A stretch of 64,000 nt of DNA, from assembly GCA_011316305.1 (NCBI GenBank), contig SAUG01000151.1, forward strand, positions 1-64,000, given 5' to 3'. Numbering within the stretch: position 1 is the first letter of the stretch; the number at the start of each line of letters is the position of its first letter. The position numbers were made by a program, and so were the translations under genes. Source of the stretch: Rusavskia elegans. Its lineage: Eukaryota; Ascomycota; Lecanoromycetes; Teloschistales; Teloschistaceae. A model generated the notes under the pieces. The model saw only the letters and a program-made list of their open reading frames with translations, did not search any database and was not told the DNA's origin. Positions 22,047 through 34,035 of the stretch are shown one piece after another.

Positions 22047-23379
22047 TTTCTTTATCGCTTAAATAGAGGCGGTACGTGCTGCTACTATACTATAGCGCCT
22101 AGTAATAGAATCTTCGAGTTAGAACCTAATAAATAGTAGTAGTATTTTACCGAATATAAAAAGAAATATAATTATACTAGATCGAATATATAAAGCGCCG
22201 GCGAAGTATAATAATTTATAAACGCTTTAACTTTAGTCCGGAACGGCGTAAAAGGTCTGCTAGTAATACAAATATTTAAGATTCCGGTTACTATAATACC
22301 GCTAGGATATAATTAGATTATTACTAATAATAAAGTCTAGATAGAAGAGAAAAACGTTTATTATATTCGTTAATAAGGTCTATATAGTACGTTAAATCTT
22401 ATAACCTTTACTAGCTATTATATTACGGCCTATAGCCTTTCTATTTAATTAGATACTAGAAGCGCTAGCGTACCTTTCGCCGATCTATAATTTATTCTAC
22501 TTTAAACTAGTTAGAATCTTCCTCTAGGAATTCTATTTCGATAGTAGGAAGCTTATTATTAACCGAAAACCGGTTAAAAGAATTATTACTAAAAGGCGCT
22601 AGTTCTAATTAGACTATAGAAATAATAGAATAGATCTTTATAGTAGTAGGAAGTTCTAATTCGTATACGAGGTACCCGATTTTATAAATTACTTTAAACG
22701 GACTAGTTTATTAATACGAAAGCTTTCGATTAGTAATATCTAGTAGCGTATATCTGTAATAAAGCTTTAGAAAAACCTTATTACCTAGTTTAAAGGATCT
22801 GGCTTTATATAGATTATTATAACGGACCTTAGAGAAAACGGTACTAAAAGCTATTATATTTTCTACTTCGACGCGTTTAATAGATTTTAGGCGTTCTATA
22901 TTTTCCGGCGGTAGATCCGATAAAGTACTAATTATATTTTTAGGTCGAAAGCCTAGTACTAGTTTATTAGGAGTCGTACTAGTAGCGAAGCTGGTTACGT
23001 TATTAAGCGCGAACTATAGAAATAGAATAGCTTTAGTCTAATCTTTATCCGGATATTCTATAAACTAAAAGTAGAAACTAATTTCTATTATTTAATTAGT
23101 TTATTCCGATTATCTATCGGTTTAGAGATAATATATTATAAATACTAGGATATTCGTTCCTAGCTTCTAGAAGATCTGGCGCTAGAAGGATAATATAAAT
23201 TTATAATCCCTATTACTAATAATAGCTAATAGGATTCCCTAGTTATATTCGAATAAAGCCGTAATAACGAGATTCGCCTAATTAACTGCGGAATAAATAA
23301 TCTGCCTAGAAATTAGTAAAACCTTTTTAATATATTTATATATAATTATTAGTATATAATTTTTAATAGAAAACTTTAT

Positions 23380-23650
23380 AGATAACGCGAGTACGAAGTC
23401 TATTATAATTATATAAAACGGTATTTTCGGAAAAATTAGATTAAAGGAACTATAGAACCTATACCGCTTCGTTTAATTTAACTAGTATTACTAGTAGTAC
23501 TCTATATATTCCTTAATCTTCTTATATATATTAAAAATAATAATTAATAGATAGAGTTCCTCGTATATATAATAATACCTTTAATAATACCGGTTATAAA
23601 CTTCGCCGATAACTTTATCTATAAGCTTATCCGAAATATAGAATTAATCT
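23380..23650 (-). pseudogene. Gypsy integrase relic
   Basis: On the minus strand the degenerate reading shows a mutated zinc-finger segment followed by a tract like N-Q-T-K-R-x-R-x-Y-x-S and then ...PFYIIIIDFVLAL, matching the linker and first catalytic Asp region of gypsy integrases. Several stops interrupt it. Confidence 0.65.
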
Positions 23651-24784
23651 CGGCTATTTTCAGAAATATAGTAAAAAAGTTCGTTATATATTCGGAAATT
23701 AATACCTGGTATACGATATTTATTATCTTTAATATTAGAATCCAGTTTCTGGGTTCGTATTATTATAATAATCTTAGTCTATCGTTTATTATTAGTATAG
23801 CCTTCTTTAATACGCTATTTAAATTCGTCTACTATTTTAATAAACGTTATATAATATATCGGTATAATAGTATCCGGGGCGTACTATAGAATATCTTTTT
23901 TATTATTAAGCTCGGTATTTCCGTATAGTACGTCTAGGATATCTTCTTTATTTTTAACTAGTATATAGGAAACCTTCGTCTCGAATTATAATAAAGTATT
24001 AGGAACGATATTAGTCTTATCTACTTTATAGCGTAATTTAATATTAAAAGCCGAAAGATACTATAATATATAAACGAGTTTTAGATTCAGTTTATTAGTA
24101 CTCGTTATTTTAAATAAAGTCTATTTTAAAATCAAGACCGCTACCGAGTAATTAGTATATATAATTACTAGTAGCTTTAATAATAAATCGATAAAGTAGC
24201 GAGCTTTCTTTACTACCTAGATAACTCTAGCGACTTCTAATTCGGTAGGCTAATAATTCTATTCGGCGCTATTAAAGTATTTACTTCGGAATATTATTAG
24301 CTATATTTTAATAAATAGAAAGTCTTTATTAGAATTTCCTTTAATATAGTAGATAATTACTATAAAGCCGAATTACTTTAATATATCTAGGTCGACGTAG
24401 AGCTTCCTTATAGAGTTAAAATAATAGAAAAAGGTTAGTAGTTCGAACGCTATTTATAGTATTTAAAATAATTTCTTTTCCTCTAGAGTAAAATTATACT
24501 TTAACTTCGTTAATTAAAGTTTACGTTTAAGTTCCTTAAAGCCTCGTCCGAATTCTTTTATAAGTAGGATCTTTCTTTTCTATAAAGGCTCGGCGAGCTG
24601 CGTATATTCTATAATTATATAATATAGCCAGCTAGTTATTCCGAAGTAGATTTCCAGATTCTATAGATATTTAGGAAAAGTCTTTTCCGAAATAGCTTTA
24701 ATCTTATCCTCTAAAGTAGTTATTTCTAGTATATTAACGCGTTATCTAAATAAACGAATTCAAAAATATCCTATAAATAATTTA

Positions 24785-25030
24785 GAAGGCGTAAAGCTTA
24801 CTCGTTTTTCCCGGAATAGAGCGAAAACTTAATCTAGGTACTCTAGATACTTTTCTAAGCTATAGAAAAAGATTATAATATTATCTATATAGATTTTAGC
24901 GAAATCTTTAAACGGACGAAATAGTTTATCGGTCTAGCGCTATATATACGGCGGTAAGCTTTTATATCCTATAAACGTTACCGAAGTTTATTCCTATCCG
25001 CGATAAAAAACTATAGTAAACTTATAATAA
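24785..25030 (-). pseudogene. Gypsy reverse transcriptase relic
   Basis: The motif IYIDNIIIFFYSLEKYLEYL followed by VFALFREKRVSFT corresponds to the YIDD box and downstream helix of gypsy reverse transcriptase. The second Asp is changed to Asn, a G-to-A effect consistent with RIP. Confidence 0.75.
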
Positions 25031-27479
25031 TTATAGCGTTAGACTCTAAACTAATAAAATTATTCTATAGTATTAATAATAGAAATATAAAGGTACCTTA
25101 ATACTAAGGCGATAATATCCGTTTATAATAGAAAGGAATAACTATCCGTTTCCGTAATAGCGTTAAAGCTTCGGATATTAACTACTATTTATCTCTTTTT
25201 CGTACTATCTAGGAAAGTCCTCTATACTACGAAAATAGGATATATAAAAGGCGTTAGCTATTCGGAATACTCTATTTTACCTTATTTATAGAACTTATTA
25301 AAGGTTTTATTAAATTTAAAATAGTCTATATAGCTTAGATTATAAATTTATAAAAGTATAGGCTTTATTCCTTTCTTTAGAAATATTAGTATCTATTCTT
25401 TTTTAAGAATATCTACTATAGTTCCCTAATCGGTAAATATATCTTAGTATTTTTCGGTAACGATAGCCAGTTATTACGCTACTAGTAGTTTACTATAAAC
25501 CGTAATACTATTAGATAAACGGTATTCTAATTTAGAATTAATAGAGATAGTAAAGGAAGTTAATTTAGCGAATTCGATATTCTTAGCCAGATTCGCGCTA
25601 AATCTCGCTAAACTCTCGCTAAAATTTACTTTATTAGCCGGATAGAAAACGTTCTGATTTATTAGAATATTTCGCGTACTAATTATATTAGGTAATTCTA
25701 GACGATATACGGTCCTATTTTATATAACCGCGGCGGCAGCGAGTATTACTATAGCTTTAATAGCTGCCTTTTTTACTAATTTCTTAATAGTATATTTAAT
25801 AGTATTCTATATTAATTCTACTATAAGCGGAATTAGATTAGGAACGGCGGTATAATATCCTTTATACCGATTCTCGATAATTTTTCTAAACCGAATTCGT
25901 TTAGATAGAACTACCGGCGAGTAGTTTACGTTATAGATATTTACGAAACTAAGTAAAACGTCGACTATATAGGTAAAAGCGCTATTATTAGGGCTAAAAT
26001 TCATTTTTAGAGTTAACTTTAATTTAGGTTTAAAGAAGAAATTACAGTTTCCGGGAATATTATTTCGATATTATACTAGAACTCGTATAACTCTATTAGG
26101 TTTTAAAATAATATTACTTTAAACTCTAATAGTACGCCTAAAGTTAGGCTCCTTATATATATAGAAGTTAAAGTTAACCTTACGGTTTTTATAACTGCCG
26201 ATAATAATTTACTATTTTTAATAATCTAGAATTATTCCTTCCGGAATTAAAATATCTATATCTAGTAGTAGATTAGTTTATAGATTTTTAATAATATAGA
26301 TCTCCCTTATAAATTCTATAATAGCTAAATCGCCTTTTAAATAGAAGGTAAGAATAGCGAACTTATTAGTTCGATAGATTTATTTACCTACACTATAAAT
26401 AGGAATCTTTTTCGGTAGTTTTTTAATTTCGATACTTTCTAAAATAAATTTTCTATCGGCTATTAATATTATATATCCTAAATTAGTATATATATCCTTA
26501 GTATTAGATATATCCGGACGGAAAGCTAATAGAAAAACAGCGTAATAAAAGCGTTTAAAGGCTAAACCAGTTTCTATAACCTATTTACTATTTAAAGCGA
26601 TTACGTAAAGTATAGAAGTATCTTTTTTACTAAAGGATTACTTATCGGAGATAAATATTTATATTTCGGCTTTATTACTTTTAATATTCTAGTAAATAGT
26701 TTTAAAATACTTTAATTAATTTATTACGTAACTCGAATAAAGCGTTAAACTTCTAATATAAATATAAAATCTTCGATCTAATATTAATAAAGTTCTGACT
26801 AACCTCTTTATATTCTAACTCCTTATAAACTCTATTATAGTATTCGACCTCTTTATTATAAAGTTCGGCGGACCTATTACTATAATATCTATAAATAGAA
26901 TCCTGTTCGGTATATTAGGCGTAAACTTCCTCTATAGTAGGATAATTCTCGCCGTATACGTTTTTATAAACTCCTATTTAGTAGGCTCGTTAAAGCGGAG
27001 CTAGCGGCGCTAAATATTAAAAATTTAGGCCGAAGTAAAATCTTCTTTAGGACTGGTTATTATAAAGTTTCTAAGGTCTATTATTATACGCAAGCGTAAA
27101 GTTCTACTATATTAGAAAGGAATTCCTTTATAGATTTCCTAATCTATTTATAAATATAGGACGAAAGGAATTCGCGCCGTTTTAGATAGGAAGTACCCCT
27201 AGTAGATTCCTTTTAATAAAAGGAAGCTAATATTTCTAGAAAGACTAAAAAGTTTACTAAATTATAGAACGCTAATATTTATATCCGGAAGAACCGGAAC
27301 TAAATATCGATTAGTATACTAGATTTTCTAGTACCGGTTAAAGCCGGAATAGAAACGAATTCCCTATTTATTAATAGCTAGAATTATTAGGAAGTATTTC
27401 CTAGAATTACCGGAAGCAGTCTTTTTCTATAGTTTAGATTTCGAGCTTATAATTATCTATTAATCGAAAGAACGTATTA

Positions 27480-27860
27480 ATAATAGTCTTTTCTATTAAT
27501 TTAGAGATAAAGATAGTATAAAAAGGAATAGCGAAATCTATCTATATCTATATAATAATTTATCGAGTATTAGTTATTTCGGCAATCTTTATAGCTCGAA
27601 GTCTAGCCTAGCCGTATTCGCGAGGTTCGTAATAGCGACTTATATTCTCGATAGTATACTTTTCCTTATTTAGGATATATATTCCTTTTTCTATTAGTAG
27701 TTTAAAGCGAGTAATTAAAGTACTAATCTATATATCGAGGTCCTTTATTAGATATTCCTTTTCTATATCCGAGAGTTCGTTAGAATACTATTATAGAACT
27801 TTACCGCGAAGATATATCTATAGGTTTTCTTTAATCTTACTATTTAACCTAGCGATATCT
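27480..27860 (-). pseudogene. Gypsy gag/capsid-like relic
   Basis: The minus strand reads as a capsid-type segment: YLRGK followed by NELSDIEKEYL, ITRFK, EKYTIENISRYYEPREYG and LRAIKIAEITNTR. This order is typical of fungal gypsy gag. Stops replace Gln and Trp codons. Confidence 0.65.
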
Positions 27861-28884
27861 TTAACTCGTTCGGTAAAGATATAGATATCGCGGAAATAGA
27901 TATCTTTACCTATATATTCGATATAAAGCCCGGTTTCGGCGGATTTATTATTATAGAAAGCGTAAAAATAGCTAATATCGCTTATAACGAATTTCTCGTA
28001 CTTATCGGCTCTAGTAAAGAACGTAGGAAATTTAGATAGTAATAAAGATATCTTCTTCCTTTATTAGCTTTATTAGCGAAATTCTATAAGCTCTACCTAG
28101 ATTACGATATTCTATTTCTCTAATTTTTCGAGAAATCGTATTACTATAGAATTAAAGCTACCGCTTTACGCTATATTTAGTTTCCGGATTATACCCGATT
28201 TAGATAAGGTAGAGAGGTCCGCTAGGGCTTTATCGATCGTATCTTCCTTTTCTTTATCTTTAATAGAGGTTCGATAATTTATAATAGTTCGTATATATAT
28301 AGGGTCGTTCCGAAGCTCCGTAATACTTTTCCTAAAGCGTTTTATAGTAGCTCGCGCTATAGGCCCGCTATCTAACTATTTATCGAGCTATCTAGGCGAT
28401 TAGAATAGCCGGGAAGATAATCTTATTTTAGCGCCTATAGTATTATCTACTTCGGTCCTAGAGGGCCTAGGATCGCTGTAATTATTATATACGAAATTTA
28501 ATAAATCCAGTATATCCTAGTACTAATTAGTAGTATATCTAGGGCCGGTTCTATTTATAAACTCGATAAACTAATACCTGAAAAGGATAGTATTATCGTC
28601 GAAAGATAAAGGTAGCTCGTCTATCGCTATTATAATTAATTAGAATCTAATTAATAAACCGGTTTATTTCTATCGTATCTAAATATATAAGGTATAATTA
28701 GTAAAAAACGGTAGTTATTTAGTAAATACTACTAATAAAATATATTTAATTAAGATAATTAGTATCTCCGAAAATATAGATAACGTTATTAGTATTATTA
28801 GTATTTATAAACAGGAATTAGTATTTATAAGCGCTATATATATATTATATAATACGTATAAATAGACTTTTTATTACTACTAAT

Positions 28885-29125
28885 TATTATAGATCGATTT
28901 AAAATAATAATAATAGTTTAATATTTCTATATAGGAAGAAAGCTCCTCTATAAATAAGCGAACAAGGCTAAACGCTAGGCCTAATTAGATAACGAATCCC
29001 GCAGGACTAATAAGCCGCGGTTAACGGGGCTTAGTTAGCGTATTAATCAGCCGGTACCATCGGCCAGTACCTCTATATCCATTGAGTTTTATATAAATTC
29101 CAAGCAGTTTAAATAGTTTATAACA
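28885..29125. repeat. Right LTR of the nested gypsy (241 bp)
   Basis: Same length as the left LTR. Begins TATTATAGATCG and ends AGTTTATAACA, immediately followed by the second GGGTA. The last 100 bp keep CpA dinucleotides that are mutated in the left LTR. In minus orientation this is the 5' LTR. Confidence 0.9.
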
Positions 29126-32100
29126 GGGTAATTCCTTTAAAAGTATTTATTAGTAATCTATTTAAAAAGTATACTTTTATATAGACTATTTTATACTAGA
29201 AGTTAATATTTAGGTTAGTATTTTTAAAAAGTACTTTTATACCGTCTTAGATTATAAATATAGAACGTTTAGCAGATCTATTCTATTCGAGGTTATAGAA
29301 TACTATCGGCTTATATTTAATACTATAAACTTTAGTTATATCTTTTATAACTTTAGATATAAACTCTTTTCTATTATTAGAATATTAGCGTTTAACCTTT
29401 AGACCGGTTTAAATTTCTATAAACTGTATCTAGTTTCTAATAGCGCCGAGGATATCTAACTTCTACTTTAAAAATATAGCCTAATATATCCGAGTTACCT
29501 CGTCTAAAAATAATATAAAATAGTATTTTCCTTTTATTAAATCTAGGTAAAGGCTGCTAATATCTATATAAATTCGATTTAGACGTTCTATATAGTATTT
29601 AGGGCGACTAGTAAAGTTTCGGCGAGTTTATTTAGCTAGAATATATTTTTTATAGAATTTAAAGGTATCCGAAAAGTTAAGACTTTCGGAAATTTATAGG
29701 ATCCGCTATAGATAGGCTTTAGATAGATAATTTAGGCGCCGATAAACTATATTAATATTAACTTTTAGTTATTATTCGGATTATAAACTTTTATATATAT
29801 AGGTTTCTTTAATATAATTCCGTTTTTTTTAGAATAGAAGTTATATAATAGATACTAGTAGTTATACCGGAAGAAATATTATTATTCTAAAAAATAAAGC
29901 GGTATAAATTAGTAATATAAAAACTAATATTCTATATAACTACTTTACCGGTAGTTATATAAATAATCTAGGCCTTTATCGCGTCGAATATTAAATAATA
30001 GTCTTTTAGACTAAAGATTTTAATAGATAGAAAAGTAAATAGAAGCGCTATATAGTATAGTACGTTTAAAATCTATATAGTTTAATAATAGTTTTTTACG
30101 GAGATTTCGATATAGAAGGTATTTTACTGCCTAATAATAGTAGAACCTTCGAAGCCTTTAACGAGGATTAGCTATTCTAGATCTTCGAGGTATTTAAAGG
30201 CTTCCCTATAGCCGCTAATATAGCGGGCGGCTCTAGAATTAAAATAGTAGTAGTAGCCTTCGCGTTAGCGTAAATCGGCGAGATATTTTTTAATATTTTT
30301 CTTTTTAAATTTAACTTCCGAGTATCGAGTATTATTAGTAACTATAAACTCGATTTCTTCGATATTTAAAACGAATCTAATATTAGTAGAAATATTCTAA
30401 AACTTATTATCGGAAAGTTTATTTCCCTTCTGCTTTTTATTAGCTTTATTAGTTTTAGTAGATATAGTTCCTCGTTTCTTAATATATATAGACGGTTCGG
30501 CGTTATCTACTTTCTAATATTTTTTTATAAAATACCCGAAGATTTTATAGAAATCGTATTAAATCTCTATTCGAGCTTTAGTAAATATTTTACGTACTTC
30601 TTCTAGTACTGCCGATTTAGAGTCTATATTAGCGATATTAGCGTAGATAGAGAATATTAACTAATAATTAGATAAAGTATAGCCGGGAGAGTAGGACGTA
30701 GTTACCTTATAAATAGAGATATAGAAGCTATAGACTTTCACCTTAAATTCGACTTTAGCAGCTTTATTAATTAGGATCTACTAGTCTATTTTATTACTAA
30801 TAGTAATAAAATTTTAATCGGAAATAAAAAGGCGCTCGGTAAAATTATTATATATATCGGTAAAATTATCGATAAAATAGAGATTTATTTTTTATTTCCG
30901 TAATATATAGTCCGGATAGATAGCCGCTAGTTCGGTATAATATCGGTAAAGTTTAGTAGTAAAATTATAAATATTTTTCGAGGTTTTAAAGATAGTACCC
31001 CGAAAGGATATATAAATTTCAGCGATATAAAAGCTATCTTTTTAAATAAAATAGTATCTAAACTCTTCTATTATTTTAAAAGCTATAGGCAGATTATCGA
31101 GAAATTAATAAATTTTCTATTCGATACTACTAAAAATAAAAGCCCTAATAGTACTTTAGGCTTTAATCTATTTTCTAGTTTAAAGATTTACGGCTACTAT
31201 TTAGGTACCGATCGCCTAAAAAGGATTTTTATTAGTAATAAAAAGTTTATAGTCTATAATCTAGATAGCTATTTTAATATCGGTAAACTAAATCTAAAAG
31301 TTATAGCTTCCTTTAAATTTATAGGTTTTTTTAAAGAGGCTAAAAGCTATAGATATAAAGGAAAAGATCGATACTTCGAAGTCTATTACTAAAGTATAGT
31401 AATAATAGCGATAACGAGATTTATTCTAGTATAGTAGGTACTAGCTGGAAGGATCTTATATTTAGTAATATAAATAAGTAGTAGATATATCTAATAGTAA
31501 AAACTCTTAAAATTCTATCGGCGTAGTTATATCCTTTTCTATAATTATAGCCTTTCTATTTCTAGCTATTATACTAGCCGTGCTAGCTACGCTAGCCCCC
31601 GATATAAAAGCGGTTCTAGTCGAGCTTCTAGCTTCTATATTTCGGATAACGCTATTAGAATCTAGATCGCTAGAAGACTTATTTAACGTCTATTTATTCG
31701 TTACTATTAGTTTACTAGGGGGCGGGAAAATAGTAGAAGAGGCTGGTTTAATCCGGTTTATCTATTTAATATCTAGAAGGAAGTCCGATAACTTAATAAA
31801 ATAGAAAAATTTAGATTTTATAAAAGTAGTATTTATAGCTTTATTATCTTTATCTATAATATAGACGAGTTTTAGAAATAGATAGATTTAAAAAGCTATC
31901 TATAAAGGATTCTAATTTATATTAATAGCAGATAAAATCGCGATATTTATAGTAAATATCTAGCTAGAATTTAGAGATAATCGGTTAATAAAATATTTAG
32001 AAGTTTACTTTATAATTATTTATAATACGATATTAAAGTAAGGTTTTTTCTAATATCGTTAGTAAAGTATCGTTATATTAAATTTAATATATAATAAATC

Positions 32101-32383
32101 GTATATTCTATTTAATTCTATATCTAATCTAATTATAATACGCCTAGCGCTCGATAAATCTAAATAGAAAGGCTTTAACTATAGTATATCTAGAATTCGA
32201 TAGATTTAAACGGCGAAAAAATTAAACTATAATATAGGTCTAGTCCGAGAGTTTTATTTCTATAGGTTTTTTAGAAAGTAATATATTACTAATAATTTTA
32301 TAAAAAGCCTGGATCGATCGATTAGATAGGAGCTAATTAGAGTAAAGAAGTTAATAATTAGGTAAACTACCGGGTTTATAACC

Positions 32384-32487
32384 TATTAAAAGGAATCTAT
32401 AATTAATTAAACTATCTAGGGGGTAGAGCGCCTATATATATATATAAGGAGGTAGCAGGTACCAGTGTTCGCTATTGGCTCACAACA
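32384..32487. repeat. Right LTR of copia copy 1 (104 bp, internal deletion)
   Basis: Begins TATTAAAAGGAATC, aligned to TGTTGAAAGGAATCC, and ends GGCTCACAACA. About 33 bp present in the other three LTRs (the ACCTACCTAGAAGGT part) are missing after GCAGGTACC. Followed by CAAGC. Confidence 0.85.
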
Positions 32488-33071
32488 CAAGCAACCCGTC
32501 ACTCCAGGTCCAAAACGTCCACGCCATCGAGCGGAATGTGGGGAATATGGTGCTTGGACTAGCCCACAACAGCCACGATATCCGGTACCGCGACTCAAAA
32601 TTGGTTTTCGCCATGTTCGCAGTCGACCATGTCGATGACGAAGGCTTTCCGGATGCCGATCGCACCCACTCCAACAACATCGCTGATTTCCGCGACATCC
32701 TGTGCATTTTCGTTTACGGCGGTCCTCCACCTATATACCCCGAGCACACCGAATTCTGGGTGAAGAACCGGTGGCCTCTCCATTGGGAGCAATGGTCGCC
32801 CCCGCAAGATATAACGGTGGGAGTTACTTGGCTACCATTCGATTGGCACCGGGCCATGGGACAATTGTCTCTTGGAGGGGCAGATGCGTTGCTGAAAGCC
32901 AACGGGCACAGGGGCCGTTATGCCCGGGTGACGTTGAGCATTTTGATTTTACCTGGTGTGCAGCCACAACTGGTATGGTGTTTTCACGACGTTGAGATTC
33001 CAGGTGGCGAAAACACAGACATTGCGGTCCAGGTTGTTTCTCGAGCAATTATTGTAGACGCGTTTTGTTGA
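32488..33071 (+). pseudogene. 3' part of the split secreted-protein gene (unknown family)
   Basis: CAAGC at 32488-32492 is the duplicated target. From 32493 an open frame of 193 codons continues the signal-peptide segment at 19455-19571, giving a pre-insertion protein of 231 residues with no other stop or frameshift. The body is acidic and Trp-rich (e.g. TEFWVKNRWPLHWEQW) with few cysteines and a C-terminal Cys. I do not recognise the family; an extracellular role is inferred only from the signal peptide. Codon quality looks undamaged, so the gene was probably functional until the insertion. Transcription from the LTR could still make a truncated product lacking the signal peptide. Confidence 0.8.
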
Positions 33072-34035
33072 TGTACGTAGGGGTCTAGTGGGCTTGCTTT
33101 TTTTAAGCGAGTGAACTATACCTGATGGTATCAACTGGCTGGCTGTCAAAAGAGTAGCTGCCGAGTTATTACATTCGTTTCTGGTAGAAGTACTCGATTT
33201 CCTAACGAACTGTTCTCGACTTTGCAGCTGCGGCAGCCCAAGGAATTAAGTATGCGATTCCCAGAGAAGTACGGTGCTACTTTACCGTTTGCAAGCAGCG
33301 GTCAAGCCGCGTGAAGAGATGAATGTTTCGCTTATAATACCAGGCGGCCAATTGTATCGGCGATTCTATTTCTGACACGGATCTCCCATCTCATGAAACA
33401 GATATTTACGAAGTAGATGGAACCGCAGGTGTCTCAATGACGATATTATCCTGCATGTCGGCAGTTGAGAGGGCAAGGACTGGGTCATGAGCATTACATA
33501 TATGGTACAATGACCGTAGAGGCGTTAGAGGTCATGTCCTGTTGTTCTAGGGTCACCAGCTCCTCGGTTGATGCCATTGATGCAAAGGACATGTACGACG
33601 CGTGTAATATTCCAAGGGTGGTGGTATAATCTTCGAGGCTGTGCCTCCTTTCCACACCGAGAGAGGCTAAGGTCTGCGAGTACCTTGGCCTCAAAAATTA
33701 TCAAGTCGTATAACACGGCACGAAGGCACACGCAATCAGCCAGACGTTGTTTGATAGAAGCTATGAATGTCCCTGCACCAACATTCATCACACATATTTT
33801 TTCCAGGTATCATATTTTATCCGCTGGTGTATTAGGCCAGGCCGAGCCACGGGTATATATCAGATCAAGTCGCTTGGGTAGGATGAGCAAGTGCTACCAC
33901 GCTTTCGAAGCTTCTGAAAGAAGCGTTCGATCTAAGCTACACATTCTGTGACACGTCTCCATGTCCGTATAGCTTTCGTGGTCCCTCTCCCAGAGCTAGA
34001 TGAGTTTTTAAAGTCTAGCTATCAACCCGGAACCT
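33072..34035. other. Intergenic region, no supported gene
   Basis: Convergent 3' regions of the split secreted-protein gene and the minus-strand permease. No motif-bearing frame. Confidence 0.5.

Larger units (their letters stand above)
21621..29125 (-). mobile_element. Nested Ty3/gypsy LTR retrotransposon, RIP-mutated
   Basis: A 7505-bp element with two 241-bp LTRs and a perfect GGGTA duplication, inserted in the copia integrase region. Degenerate gypsy pol order is readable on the minus strand. A gag/capsid-like block lies near 27480-27860 (YLRGK...; EKYTIENISRYYEPREY). Reverse transcriptase near 24785-25030 shows IYIDNIIIFFYSLEKYLEYL, a damaged YIDD box. Integrase near 23380-23650 shows a mutated zinc finger and a '...FYIIIIDFVLAL' core start. 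All frames are riddled with stops. The nesting makes it younger than the host copia copy. Confidence 0.9.
19572..32487 (-). mobile_element. Ty1/copia LTR retrotransposon (copy 1), RIP-mutated, hosting a nested gypsy element
   Basis: The element is bounded by LTRs with TGTTG...CAACA-type ends and a perfect CAAGC duplication. Coding relics lie on the minus strand. A segment near 21370-21600 matches the copia integrase C-terminal pattern (...KYILLGYSK...YR...IRFYEDD...). A primer-binding-site-like sequence next to the right LTR also fits minus orientation. Relative to copy 2 (47460-53146) it lacks about 285 bp of the reverse transcriptase core around 20825-20850. It is interrupted at 21621-29125 by a gypsy element. 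Without the insert it would be about 5.4 kb. Stop codons are dense in all frames and CpA/TpG dinucleotides are nearly absent, so it cannot encode proteins. Confidence 0.9.

Noticed and set aside
25807..26004. 65-codon minus-strand frame in the gypsy element
   Set aside because: On the coding strand and probably between gag and reverse transcriptase, but I could not identify a protease motif, so no separate gene is claimed.
31580..31804. 74-codon open frame inside the copia element
   Set aside because: Plus-strand frame opposite to the coding strand of the element; an accident of RIP-altered sequence.
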